From Pseudoxanthomonas suwonensis (GTDB taxonomy: Bacteria > Pseudomonadota > Gammaproteobacteria > Xanthomonadales > Xanthomonadaceae): a DNA stretch of 64,000 bases. Location of the stretch: contig NZ_PDWP01000005.1 of NCBI RefSeq assembly GCF_010093235.1, positions 62,001-126,000 on the forward strand, written 5' to 3'. The notes below the pieces were generated by a model, which was not told the DNA's origin, ran no database searches, and worked only from the letters and a program-made list of their open reading frames with translations. Position 1 is the first letter of the stretch. Each line of letters begins with the position of its first letter. The translations under genes and the position numbers were made by a program. This document shows, piece by piece, positions 49,922 through 58,673 of the stretch.

Positions 49922-50085
49922 CGCGCGCCCTCCGTGCCGAGGCGTTCGGGAATGTCGGGCCCCGTGGGACGAGCGGGCTGCGGCGAAGGATCCGGGACGA
50001 AGTGCTGCAACAGCTCGGGCAGGTGGCGGCGCAGCCGGGCCAGGTCGGGCGTGCCGGGGCGGGCGTGCGGATGCTGGTTTGGCAT
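49918..50085 (-). CDS. Tiny hypothetical protein
   Basis: 55 residues, starting MPNQHPHARPGTPDLARLRR and ending ERLGTEGAR. The ATG is at 50085 and the stop shares four bases (ATGA) with the 57-residue gene. Leucine/proline-rich, with a short amphipathic helix (LARLRRHLPELLQHF). No clear ribosome site. The gene-tight spacing is the main reason to call it. Confidence 0.45.
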   Translation of the reverse strand: MPNQHPHARPGTPDLARLRRHLPELLQHFVPDPSPQPARPTGPDIPERLGTEGAR

Positions 50086-50264
50086 GGTCGATCAACGGTA
50101 CGCGGCGTCGGTGCCGGAGCGGGCACTTTCGGCCGCGCCTCGTGCACGCCACGTAAAGCGCAACCCCTGCGTTCATCCCCGATGCAGCGGGACGTTCACG
50201 CCGGCCAAAGCCCCGTGGGGTTTTCATGCACCTGCCGCACGTGCGGCCTCCGTGGAGGAATGCC

Positions 50265-50567
50265 ATGCGAATCCCCCTGCTTTGCGCTGTGCTCGTACTG
50301 GGCGTCGCCGCCTGTGATCGCCGCGATGAACCGGCCGTCGATCCGGCGACCACCGGTACGGTGCAGCCTGCCGACACCACCGTTCCCGCCGATACCACGA
50401 CGGCGCCCGATCCGACGATGACCGATCCGTCGATGCCGCCCGCTTCGCCGGTGGATCCGAACTCGCCAGCGGTTCCGTGCGCGGACAACGATCCCAACTG
50501 CGTGCAGCCCACGACCGAGCCTGCGCCCGATCCGACCGCCCCACCGCCGACCCAGCCGACCGAGTAA
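50265..50567 (+). CDS. Small proline/threonine-rich lipoprotein
   Basis: 100 residues. MRIPLLCAVLVLGVAAC is a lipoprotein signal with lipobox LGVAAC. The rest is a flexible Pro/Thr/Asp-rich tail with only two further cysteines. GGAGGAA precedes the ATG. It is probably anchored in the cell envelope; the function is unknown. Confidence 0.8.
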   Translation: MRIPLLCAVLVLGVAACDRRDEPAVDPATTGTVQPADTTVPADTTTAPDPTMTDPSMPPASPVDPNSPAVPCADNDPNCVQPTTEPAPDPTAPPPTQPTE

Positions 50568-50676
50568 CGGCCCGGGCGCGGCGCGCGGCGTCACGTTTTG
50601 ACGTGGCCGTGCGATCGCGCCCACCTGCGCTTAACCGGTGGGGGTCGATGCTGCCTTCATTCCCCCGAGGTAGCAG

Positions 50677-51993
50677 ATGACCCCCACCGTCCTGATCGTC
50701 GACGACGACACCGGCTTTGCGCGTGCCGCGGGCAAGCTCGCGGCCGACGAGGGCTGCGGCGTGCAGCTGGCGGGCACGCTCGCCGAGGCGCGGGCCTTCG
50801 TGCGCGAGCACGCCACCGACCTGATCCTGCTCGACCTGACCCTTCCGGACGGCAACGGCATGGACCTGCTCGACGGACTGGACCTTGCCCGCCATGGCCA
50901 GATCGTCGTCGCCACCGGCCGGCCCAGCGTGGATACGGCGGTGCGTGCGATCGCGTCGCCGGTGGTGGAGTACCTGGTCAAGCCTTTTCGCCCCGAGCAG
51001 CTGCAGGCCGTGCTCAGGCGCATCGCCCGGTGCAGCTGGCCCGGCATCGGCGATGGGCCAGGCGCGGTCGAACTCGCCGGCGCCTCGGGCGCCATGCGCA
51101 GGCTTTCGCACATGGCGATGCGGGTGGCTGCCTGCGATGCTCCCGTGCTGGTTGCCGGCGAGCCTGGCAGCGGGCGCACGGCGGTGGCGCGCGCCATACA
51201 CGCGGCCAGCGGCCGCGGCGGCGCCTTCGTCGTGGTCGATTGCGACACGCTGCCTGCGGCACGCATCGAGTCGGCGCTGTTCGGCGACGACGGGGATCCG
51301 GCGGCGTCGGCCTTCGCGCGCGCCGCCGGGGGAACGCTCTTGGTCAACGGCATCGAACGCCTGCCCCACCATGTGCAGGCCAGGCTGCTGGCGATCGTAG
51401 AGGGACGCGCATCCAGCGCCGGTCCCGCCGACGCGGGGGCGCCGCGCCTGCTGTTCTGCATCGCCGGGGATCCGCTGCGCAGCGTGGCCGACGGCCAGCT
51501 CCGGCAGGACTTCCATTACGGGATCTCCGCGCTGGCACTGCGCGTCCCGCCGCTGCGCGAGCGCGGCGAGGACGTGGTCGCACTGGCCGACCTGCTGATC
51601 CACCACCTCAATGGCCAGTACGGCCAGGAGAAACGGCTCGCGCCCGGCGCCGACCGCGCGCTGTTACGCCATGCATGGCCCGGCAACGTGCGCGAGCTGC
51701 GTGCAGCCGTGCAATCCACCTACCTGCTGCAGCGCTCGCCCCTGCTGCACGTGGAGCCGGCAGGTACCGCGCCGGTTCCCGCGCACGGCGATGGTGCACG
51801 CCTGGTCTTCGAGATCGGGACGATGACCCTGGCCGAACTCGAGACGCGCGCCGTGGACGCCGCCCTGGCCCATTTCGGCAACGACAAGGCCGCCGCCGCG
51901 CGTGCACTCGGCATCAGCGTGCGCACCATCTACAACCACCTTGCGCGCCGCGACGACGAACGGAGCGGTGCCAGCCACGCGACAGGCCACTGA
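50677..51993 (+). CDS. NtrC-like response regulator with degenerate ATPase
   Basis: 438 residues. The receiver at 1-115 is normal (D53 in LLDLTLPDG, K102). The AAA+ region at 128-355 has lost key residues. The Walker A is GEPGSGRT, with arginine 167 in place of lysine. Walker B reads GGTLLVNGI instead of the usual GGTLFLDEI (D and E become N224 and G225). The GAFTGA loop needed to touch sigma-54 is absent. The Fis-type HTH at 384-424 (AAAARALGISVRTIYNHL) is intact. It may bind DNA and answer phosphorylation without ATP-driven sigma-54 activation. Confidence 0.85.
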   Translation: MTPTVLIVDDDTGFARAAGKLAADEGCGVQLAGTLAEARAFVREHATDLILLDLTLPDGNGMDLLDGLDLARHGQIVVATGRPSVDTAVRAIASPVVEYLVKPFRPEQLQAVLRRIARCSWPGIGDGPGAVELAGASGAMRRLSHMAMRVAACDAPVLVAGEPGSGRTAVARAIHAASGRGGAFVVVDCDTLPAARIESALFGDDGDPAASAFARAAGGTLLVNGIERLPHHVQARLLAIVEGRASSAGPADAGAPRLLFCIAGDPLRSVADGQLRQDFHYGISALALRVPPLRERGEDVVALADLLIHHLNGQYGQEKRLAPGADRALLRHAWPGNVRELRAAVQSTYLLQRSPLLHVEPAGTAPVPAHGDGARLVFEIGTMTLAELETRAVDAALAHFGNDKAAAARALGISVRTIYNHLARRDDERSGASHATGH

Positions 51994-52082
51994 CCAGGCG
52001 TGGTTCCGGCGGCGTGCCGCCTTGAAGCCTGGAGACAACGGTTTCACGCCTGCTGCCGGAAGGTGCGGTCGACGGCCACAAG

Positions 52083-52103
52083 CCCCGCGCCGGCGGCGCG
52101 GGG
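52083..52103. repeat. Perfect 9-bp GC-rich hairpin
   Basis: CCCCGCGCC and GGCGCGGGG around a three-base loop, 24 bases before the FAD/Rieske gene start. No T-run follows. A terminator without U-tract, or a leader structure close to the AAAGGAG ribosome site. Confidence 0.5.
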
Positions 52104-52126
52104 CGATTCATGCAAAAGGAGCCCGC

Positions 52127-53653
52127 ATGTCCACTGCACTCACCATTCCCGTCTGGGCACCGATCGGCGACGCCACGGCCGGCTGGTTCGAAACCCAGGC
52201 GCCCGCCGGCGCGCAGGACGTGGTGGTGGTGGGTGCGGGCATCGCGGGGCTGACCACCGCCGCCTGCCTGCTGCGCGAGGGCAGGCAGGTGCTGGTCATC
52301 GACCGGGAAGGCGTGGGCGCGGGCGAGACCCTGCGCACCACCGCGCACCTGGCCTCCGCCCTGGACGACCGTTTCACCCTGCTGCAGCGCCATCATGGCA
52401 AGGACGGTGCGCGACTTGCCGCGGCCAGCCATGCGGTGGCGATCGACTGGATCGAGGACCTCGCGGCGGGCGCGCCGGACTGCGGCTTCCGGCGGGTGCC
52501 GGGCTACCTCTATTCGCACAAGGGCGACACGGAGGGCCTGCGCCAGGAAATGGAGGCCGCGCGCGAATCGGGGCTTGAAGTCCGCTGGTGCGAGGCCGGC
52601 GAGGAGCTGCCGGCGCGGTTCGGTCCGGCGATCCGTTTCGCCGGCCAGGCGCGCCTGGATGCGGGCGGCTACCTGCTCGCGCTCGCACGCGAAGTGCGGG
52701 ACGCCGGTGGCCGCTTCCTGCGCGCGAACGTGGAACGCGTCACCGGTGGCGACGAACCAGCGCTGCACCTGGACGACAATGGCGTGCTGCGCGCACGCGC
52801 CGTGGTGGTCGCGGCCAACGTCCCGTTCCATGGCACTACCGCCACGTTCCCCAAGCAGGCGCCGTACCGCACCTACGTGGTCGCCGGGCGCGTGCCGGCC
52901 GGCACCGTTCCCGACGCGCTGGTCTGGGACGACGCCGATCCCTACCACTACGTGCGCCTGCGCGAGACCGCCGATCCGGCGTGGATGGAGCTGCTGGTCG
53001 GCGGCGAGGACCACAAGACCGGGCAGGACGATGATCCGGAGGCCTATGCGCGGCTGCAGGCATGGACGCGCGAGCGCTTCCCCCAGGTCGAATCCTTCCA
53101 CGCCGCCTGGTCGGGCCAGGTGCTGGAGCCGGCCGACGGCCTGGCCTTCATCGGCGCCGATCCGCACCACGACAACGTGTGGCTGATCACCGGCGATTCC
53201 GGCAATGGCATGACCCATGGCACGCTCGGCGGCCTGCTGGTCACCGACCTGGTGCAGGGTCGCGACAACCCCTGGCGCGGGCTCTACGACCCCGGCCGCC
53301 AGCCGCTGCGGGCCGGTGGCGAGTGGCTGCGCGAGAACGTCAATGCCGTGCTCCAGTACCGCGACTGGGTGAGGCCGGCACAGGTATCGAAGGTCGAGGA
53401 CATCAGTCCCGGCAGCGGGGCGGTGCTGCGCCGTGGCCTGCATCGCGTGGCCGTCTACCGCGCCGGGGACGGTGCCGTGCATGCCTACAGCGCCCGCTGC
53501 ACCCACATGGGTTGCGTGGTGCGCTGGAGCAGCGAGGAGAAGTCGTGGGACTGCCCGTGCCACGGCTCGCGCTTCGACGCGCGCAGCGGCGTGGTGCTCA
53601 ACGGGCCGGCCAATGCACCGCTGGAGCCGTACCCGCTGGAGGACGGTGACTGA
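52127..53653 (+). CDS. FAD-dependent oxidoreductase fused to a Rieske domain
   Basis: 508 residues. A DAO-type FAD domain begins with VVVVGAGIAGLTTAACLLREG (about 32-52) and ends near GDSGNGMTHGTLGG. The C-terminal 80 residues are a Rieske [2Fe-2S] domain with CTHMGC and CPCHGSRFDARSG. This architecture matches bacterial oxidases of the glycine/D-amino-acid group with Rieske C-terminus; the substrate is unknown. AAAGGAG precedes the ATG. The stop overlaps the following membrane protein start (TGATG). Confidence 0.9.
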   Translation: MSTALTIPVWAPIGDATAGWFETQAPAGAQDVVVVGAGIAGLTTAACLLREGRQVLVIDREGVGAGETLRTTAHLASALDDRFTLLQRHHGKDGARLAAASHAVAIDWIEDLAAGAPDCGFRRVPGYLYSHKGDTEGLRQEMEAARESGLEVRWCEAGEELPARFGPAIRFAGQARLDAGGYLLALAREVRDAGGRFLRANVERVTGGDEPALHLDDNGVLRARAVVVAANVPFHGTTATFPKQAPYRTYVVAGRVPAGTVPDALVWDDADPYHYVRLRETADPAWMELLVGGEDHKTGQDDDPEAYARLQAWTRERFPQVESFHAAWSGQVLEPADGLAFIGADPHHDNVWLITGDSGNGMTHGTLGGLLVTDLVQGRDNPWRGLYDPGRQPLRAGGEWLRENVNAVLQYRDWVRPAQVSKVEDISPGSGAVLRRGLHRVAVYRAGDGAVHAYSARCTHMGCVVRWSSEEKSWDCPCHGSRFDARSGVVLNGPANAPLEPYPLEDGD

Positions 53654-54159
53654 TGTCCGCCGGCGGATGGGCCTATGCCGGATACCTGGGCTGGCTCGCC
53701 GCCGGTTTCCTCGATTTCGCCCAGCACCGCCGCACCGACCTGCCGCATACCTCCGGGCTGCGCGAATCGACCATGCACGCGGTGCAGCTCGGCCTGCTGG
53801 GCGCCGGCGTGCTGGCCTGGCTGGCCTTCGCGCCGGGGCTTGGACTGCTGCTGTCGCTCGCCCTGCTGGCCCTGGTCCACGCCGTGGCCGGATATGTCGA
53901 TACCTTGGCTGCGTTCGGACGGCGCACGATCACGCCCCTGGAGCAGCACCTGCACAGCGTGCTGGACATGGCGCCGTGGATCGCACTGGGCACGGTCGTG
54001 CTCGCGCAGGGTGGGGATGCCCGCGCGGCCGGCTGGGCGCTGCGCCTGGCTCCCGCGTCGCCAGGCCTATGGTTGGCCCTGCTGCTGCCGCCGCTCCTGC
54101 TGTGCGTGCTGCCCTGGCTGCACGAGTTCCGCGCCGCGCTGCGGGCGAGGGGCGCCTGA
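53653..54159 (+). CDS. Membrane protein, unknown
   Basis: 168 residues with about four hydrophobic segments (near 5-20, 45-65, 66-82, 138-156). Not recognised. The start overlaps the FAD/Rieske gene stop by one base, so the two are coupled; it may anchor that enzyme or carry electrons for it. The 3' end overlaps a convergent gene by 93 bases. Confidence 0.75.
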   Translation: MSAGGWAYAGYLGWLAAGFLDFAQHRRTDLPHTSGLRESTMHAVQLGLLGAGVLAWLAFAPGLGLLLSLALLALVHAVAGYVDTLAAFGRRTITPLEQHLHSVLDMAPWIALGTVVLAQGGDARAAGWALRLAPASPGLWLALLLPPLLLCVLPWLHEFRAALRARGA

Positions 54160-54570
54160 GCGATGCCGGCGCGCCTTGGCCAGGTCGCACAGGGCGAGCC
54201 CCAGCGCGAAGCCGGCGTAGGCAGCCGCCACGCCCGCGGCGCCGATGCGGTTCTCGAAGCCCGGGCTGAGCCGGCGCGGCACGACGTGGTAATCGACCAC
54301 GTAGGCCAGCGTGGCCACGCCGGCGGCGCGCAGCAGCGGCGGATCGGCCGGGCGCCGGCGTCCCCACGCCTCGTACCCGGTGGCCCACATCAGCGAACTG
54401 GCATGGTGGATGGCATAACCCAGCAGCGTGTGGCGCGCCGACCATCCGCCGGCGTGGCGTGCGGGCCAGTCCCATACCCACTGGCTGGCGGCGTTGGTGC
54501 CGGCGGGGACCGATCGGCTGCGGCGCCAGCTGCGGACGGAGACCACCAGGGTGGAGACGATGCTGGCCAT
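54067..54570 (-). CDS. Hypothetical membrane protein
   Basis: 167 residues. It starts MASIVSTLVVSVRSW, with hydrophobic segments around residues 48-63 and 78-92 and further C-terminal ones; the tail overlaps the end of the convergent gene. AVSQWVWDWPARHAGGW-like aromatic stretches and HTLLGYAIHHASSLMWATGYEAWG are protein-like. Unknown function. It is antisense to the open frame upstream of the next gene. Confidence 0.6.
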   Translation of the reverse strand: MASIVSTLVVSVRSWRRSRSVPAGTNAASQWVWDWPARHAGGWSARHTLLGYAIHHASSLMWATGYEAWGRRRPADPPLLRAAGVATLAYVVDYHVVPRRLSPGFENRIGAAGVAAAYAGFALGLALCDLAKARRHRSGAPRPQRGAELVQPGQHAQQERRQQQGQP

Positions 54571-54618
54571 CGAACCCGATCCGAGCGCGCGTACCAGGAC
54601 GGTGCGCCACCCCGGCGC

Positions 54619-55887
54619 CTGAGGATCCTGGTTGCCGGCGGACGGGGAATGATCGGAAGCGCGGTCGCGCAGAGATTGCGGCAGGCGGGTCATGAGGTGG
54701 TCCTCGCGGGACGCGGGCAGGGAGCCGGTCTGTTCCTGGACTTCAATGCCCTGCCGCCGCGCGACGAACTGGTGCGCCTGCTGCAGGGCCACGATGTGCT
54801 GCTGAACGCGGTGGGCATCTTCCAGGCGCAAGCTGAGCAGAGCTTCGATGCGGTACACGTGAAGGCGGTGGCCGCCCTGTTTGGCGCCGCGGTACAGGCC
54901 GGCATCGGACGGCTGGTGCACCTGTCCGCCCTTGGCGCGGCGCTTGGTGGCGCCACCGCGTACTTCGATTCCAAGGGGCGCGCCGAGGTCCTGCTGCGCC
55001 AGCTTCCGGCGCCGGTGGTGATCGTCAGGCCTTCGCTGGTGTTCTCGCCGGAGGGGGCCAGCAGCCGCTTCTTCCTCCGGCTGGCGACGCTGCCGGTGCT
55101 GCCGTTGCCTGGGGGCGGCCCGCAGCTGGTGCAGCCCCTGCACGTGGACGACCTGGTGGAGGCGCTGGTGCGGGTCATGACCTGCACCGATGATCCTCCC
55201 GCCTCCCTGGACGCGGTGGGACCGCGCCCGCTTCCCATGCACGGATACCTGCGCCTGCTGGGCGCGGCGCTCGGCAGGAACCCGCGGGTGCTGGCAGTTC
55301 CCATGCAGCCTCTGCGGCCCTTCCTGCCGCTGGCCGCACGCCTGACCGGCGGGCTGGTCGGCCCGGATGCGCTACGCATGCTGGAGGCTGGCAACACCGG
55401 TGATCCTGCGGGCATCAGCGCGGTGCTCGGCCGCCCGCCGCGCGATCCGTCGAGGTTCATCGACGCGCAGGAGGCGTCTCGGTTGCGGGACGTCCTGCGC
55501 ACCCGGCGCGCGGTGCTTGCCCTGCGCCTGTCGCTGGCTGCGATGTGGCTCGGCACGGCCTGGGTGTCCCTGTGGGGCTATCCGCGCCAGGCCAGCCACG
55601 CGCTGTTGGCGCGCGTCGGACTCCAGGGGGGGCTGGCGGATGTGGCCCTGTGGTCCGGCGCGCTGCTTGACGCGTTGCTCGGCATCGCCATGCTGGTGCT
55701 GCCAGGACGCCGTCCTGTGTATCACGCGCAGCTGCTGCTGATGGCCGGCTACACCGTGCTGATCAGCCTCTGGCTACCGGAGTTCTGGCTGCATCCGTTC
55801 GGCCCCCTGCTGAAGAACATCCCCATCGCCGGGGCGATCCTGGCCCTGATCCTCCTGGACCGAGCGCATGGACCTGGTGACCGTTAA
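54619..55887 (+). CDS. SDR-type NAD(P)-binding protein with DoxX-like membrane tail
   Basis: About 422 residues. The Rossmann start LRILVAGGRGMIGSAVAQRL has the GxxGxxG of atypical SDRs (NDUFA9/NmrA-like). A four-helix C-terminal half (about 300-420) resembles DoxX membrane proteins. No ATG, GTG or TTG lies in frame between 54456 and the motif; the coordinate marks a CTG at 54619 as the best guess. ATG 54649 would cut the dinucleotide motif, and ATG 54163 would include antisense of the neighbour. Overlaps the next gene by 20 bases. Confidence 0.7.
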   Translation: MRILVAGGRGMIGSAVAQRLRQAGHEVVLAGRGQGAGLFLDFNALPPRDELVRLLQGHDVLLNAVGIFQAQAEQSFDAVHVKAVAALFGAAVQAGIGRLVHLSALGAALGGATAYFDSKGRAEVLLRQLPAPVVIVRPSLVFSPEGASSRFFLRLATLPVLPLPGGGPQLVQPLHVDDLVEALVRVMTCTDDPPASLDAVGPRPLPMHGYLRLLGAALGRNPRVLAVPMQPLRPFLPLAARLTGGLVGPDALRMLEAGNTGDPAGISAVLGRPPRDPSRFIDAQEASRLRDVLRTRRAVLALRLSLAAMWLGTAWVSLWGYPRQASHALLARVGLQGGLADVALWSGALLDALLGIAMLVLPGRRPVYHAQLLLMAGYTVLISLWLPEFWLHPFGPLLKNIPIAGAILALILLDRAHGPGDR

Positions 55888-56341
55888 GTTCCTCCATGTG
55901 CTCTCGTCGACGTTCCTGTTCGGCACGGGCGTGGGCACGGCGTTCTACCTGCTCTTCATCAGCCGTACCCGCGACCCTGCGGTGATTGCGCCGGTCGCAA
56001 GGCTGGTGGTGGTGGCCGACTGGATGTTCACCGCCACCACCATCGTGTTCCAGCCGCTGAGCGGGCTCTACCTCGCCCGTGGGCGCGATATCCCCCTGTC
56101 CACGCCATGGCTGTACTGGTCAATCGTGCTGTTCGTGATCGCGGCGGCGTGCTGGCTGCCGGTGGTCTGGCTGCAGATGCGGTTGCGCGACATCGCGGTG
56201 GCCGCGGCCGCGCGCGGCCGGGAATTGCCGGTGCAGTACGCCCGTGTCCTGGGCGCCTGGACCGCGCTTGGCTTCCCGGCGCTGTTCTCGTTTCTTGCGA
56301 TCTTCTACATGATGGTGGCGCGGAAGGTCCCGTTCGCCTGA
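55868..56341 (+). CDS. DUF2269-type membrane protein
   Basis: 157 residues with four membrane helices and the start MDLVTVKFLHVLSSTFLFGTG, typical of the DUF2269 family. Its function is not established. It overlaps the SDR/DoxX gene by 20 bases and so is coupled with it. Confidence 0.8.
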   Translation: MDLVTVKFLHVLSSTFLFGTGVGTAFYLLFISRTRDPAVIAPVARLVVVADWMFTATTIVFQPLSGLYLARGRDIPLSTPWLYWSIVLFVIAAACWLPVVWLQMRLRDIAVAAAARGRELPVQYARVLGAWTALGFPALFSFLAIFYMMVARKVPFA

Positions 56342-56448
56342 TCCGCTGCAACCATGCAAGGTCTGCATCGCCGGGTGCCGCTGTTTCACGCCGGCTGGGC
56401 GCCGCGCAGGGCCCAATGGCGGCCCCCCGCCGCTCCGGGAGCCTTCCA

Positions 56449-57333
56449 ATGGCCCAGCACAAGCCTCTCGACCAGCAGGTCATCGTCATCACCGGCGCCT
56501 CCAGTGGCATCGGCCTCTGCACCGCGCTGTCGGCGGCCGAACAGGGCGCACGCGTGGTGCTGGCTGCACGCAGCCTGGACGTGCTGGAGGAAGCAGTCGC
56601 GACCATCACTTCGGCCGGTGGCCAGGCGCTGGCCGCGCAATGCGACGTGTCGCGGCGCGCGGATGTGGACGCCGTGGCACGCCTCGCGCACCAGCGTTTC
56701 GGTGGCATCGACACGTGGGTCAACAACGCCGGCGTTTCGATCTACGGCCGCCTGGAGGAGGTCTCGGAGGCGGACAGCCGTCGCCTGTTCGACGTGAACT
56801 TCTGGGGCGTGGTCAATGGTTCGCTGGCTGGATTGCCGTTCCTGCGCGCAAGCGGTGGCGTGCTGGTCAACGTGGGCAGCGAGGTGTCCGACGCGGTCAT
56901 CCCGTTGCAGGGGATGTATTCGGCGTCCAAGCACGCGGTGAAGGGCTTCACCGACGCGCTCCGCGTGGAGGAGGAACATGTCGCAGGCAGCCCGGTTTCG
57001 ATCGTCCTGGTGCAGCCGACCGCCACCGACACCCCCTTCCCGCAACACGCGCGCAACTACATGGACCAGGAGCCGAAGCTGCCGACGCCGCTGATCGATC
57101 CGTCCGACGTGGCCGCGGCCATCCTGCGCGCGGCCAGCCAGGGCGGCCGCGCCACCCAGGTCGGCGCGATGTCCAGGTTCAACTCGCTGGCCAGTCGCCT
57201 GGCGCCTGCGTTGGCCGACCGCATGGCGGCGCGCCAGGCCGACCGGCAGCAGCGGGAAGTGCCGCCGCGTGATCCCCGCGGCACCCTGGACCGGCCCGGC
57301 CATGGCGGCCGCATCCACGGGGGTGCGGCATGA
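56449..57333 (+). CDS. Short-chain dehydrogenase/reductase
   Basis: 294 residues. TGASSGIG is the cofactor loop, NNAG follows, and the catalytic SYK set is Ser in NVGSEVSD with YSASKHAVKG. Substrate not deducible. The start MAQHKPLDQQVIVITGAS has CGGGAG upstream. The stop overlaps the next gene by ATGA. Confidence 0.9.
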   Translation: MAQHKPLDQQVIVITGASSGIGLCTALSAAEQGARVVLAARSLDVLEEAVATITSAGGQALAAQCDVSRRADVDAVARLAHQRFGGIDTWVNNAGVSIYGRLEEVSEADSRRLFDVNFWGVVNGSLAGLPFLRASGGVLVNVGSEVSDAVIPLQGMYSASKHAVKGFTDALRVEEEHVAGSPVSIVLVQPTATDTPFPQHARNYMDQEPKLPTPLIDPSDVAAAILRAASQGGRATQVGAMSRFNSLASRLAPALADRMAARQADRQQREVPPRDPRGTLDRPGHGGRIHGGAA

Positions 57334-57707
57334 GCGCCCGCATGCCGGACGGCTTCGGCAGCCGCCCTTCCGGAGACTGCCCCTGCTGCCGCAGCGCGGA
57401 CGTGGTACCGCCGTTGCGTGCGCCGCTGGCGATCCGCGCGCGTGGCGAGGACGGCTACAGCACCTGGTTCGCGGGCACCTTCGATGGCCGTTGCTGGTGG
57501 TCGCCGGAACTGCCGGCCGACGAGGGACAGTGGGCTGTGGTCGGGTGGCGTGCGATCGAGGACTACGTGCCGGAGCGCATGCCGCCGTGCCAGCGCAGCC
57601 GGCGGAACGGTCCGCGGCTGTTCCGCGGCAATGGGGGCACCCCTGTGCCGTCGCATGGGATGGGCGTCCAGGCGCAGCGGGAAACCACCGCGCCTGGACC
57701 CGCCTGA
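57330..57707 (+). CDS. Hypothetical small protein with paired cysteines
   Basis: 125 residues. CPCC near residue 17 could bind metal, and the middle FAGTFDGRCWWSPELPADEGQWAVVGWRAIEDYVP is a compact, aromatic domain. Not recognised. Coupled by ATGA with the SDR gene upstream. Confidence 0.6.
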   Translation: MSARMPDGFGSRPSGDCPCCRSADVVPPLRAPLAIRARGEDGYSTWFAGTFDGRCWWSPELPADEGQWAVVGWRAIEDYVPERMPPCQRSRRNGPRLFRGNGGTPVPSHGMGVQAQRETTAPGPA

Positions 57708-57718
57708 GGTCGCGGCCT

Positions 57719-58585
57719 TTACATCACCACCGCGCCGCCGGAGATCGTCAGCAGCGCGCCGGAGGTGTAGCTGGCCTTGTCGCTGGCCAGCATCACGTAG
57801 GCGGAGGCAAGCTCGGCCGGCTGGCCGGGCCGTCCGAATGGCGTCTGGTCGCCGAAGGTCTCCACTTCCTCCTCCGACATGCCGGCCGGAATGAAGGGCG
57901 TCCAGATCGGGCCGGGCAGCACCGCGTTCACGCGTACGCCGCGGTCGGCCAGCAGTCCGGCCAGGCCGATGGTCAGGTTGGCCACGGCGCCCTTGGTGGC
58001 CGCATAGGGCAGGATGTTGGGCTTGGGCTTCTTCGAGTTCACCGAGGCGGTGTTGATCACGCAGCCGCCGTTCTCCAGCATCGGCAGGGCCAGCCGCACC
58101 AGGTTGAATACCGCGTGCACGTTCGTCTCGAAAGTACGCCGCCATTCGTCCAGCGTGATCTCGTCGAAGCTCTCGAAGTAGCGCTGGTAGGCGGCGTTGT
58201 TGACCAGGATGTCGAGGCCGCCGAATTCCTTGCGGACCCTTTCGATGAGGTCGGCCGCCTGGTGCGCGTCGCTGATGTCGCATTCCACCAGCAGGGCGCG
58301 GTGGCCCGCGGCCTCGATGTGCTCCTGCACGTGCTGCGCATCGTCGCGCTCGCCGGGGAGGAAGGCGATGGCCACGTCCGCGCCCTCGCGCGCGTAGGCG
58401 ATCGCCACCGCGGCGCCGATGCCGCTGTCGCCCCCGGTGACCAGGGCGCGCTTGCCCTCCAGCTGGCCGCTGCCCACGTAGCTGTCCTCGCCATGGTCCG
58501 GGCGCGGTTCCATGCGCGAGGTCTTGCCGGGGAAGGACTGCTGCTGGCGCTTGAACGGCGGCTTCGGGTAATCGGGCAGGGCCAT
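57719..58585 (-). CDS. SDR-family oxidoreductase (YghA/YhxC-like)
   Basis: 288 residues. The N-terminal 40-residue extension (PPFKRQQQSFPGKTSRMEPRPDHGE) is typical of the YghA/YhxC group. TGGDSGIGAAV binds the cofactor, NNAAYQ follows, and YAATKGAVANL has the catalytic tyrosine and lysine. Common in stress-response clusters; substrate unknown. It converges with the plus-strand SDR operon. Confidence 0.9.
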   Translation of the reverse strand: MALPDYPKPPFKRQQQSFPGKTSRMEPRPDHGEDSYVGSGQLEGKRALVTGGDSGIGAAVAIAYAREGADVAIAFLPGERDDAQHVQEHIEAAGHRALLVECDISDAHQAADLIERVRKEFGGLDILVNNAAYQRYFESFDEITLDEWRRTFETNVHAVFNLVRLALPMLENGGCVINTASVNSKKPKPNILPYAATKGAVANLTIGLAGLLADRGVRVNAVLPGPIWTPFIPAGMSEEEVETFGDQTPFGRPGQPAELASAYVMLASDKASYTSGALLTISGGAVVM

Positions 58586-58673
58586 GGCGGTGCTCCGTGG
58601 TCGGGGGGAACCGCCAGTGTGTGTGGAGACCGGTAAAGGCGATGCGCGCCTCGCGTTGCGGTGGCGTGATGCG

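Noticed and set aside
54163-54618. In-frame extension of the SDR/DoxX gene back to ATG 54163
   Set aside because: The extension is antisense to a better protein-coding frame on the minus strand and shows no family similarity.
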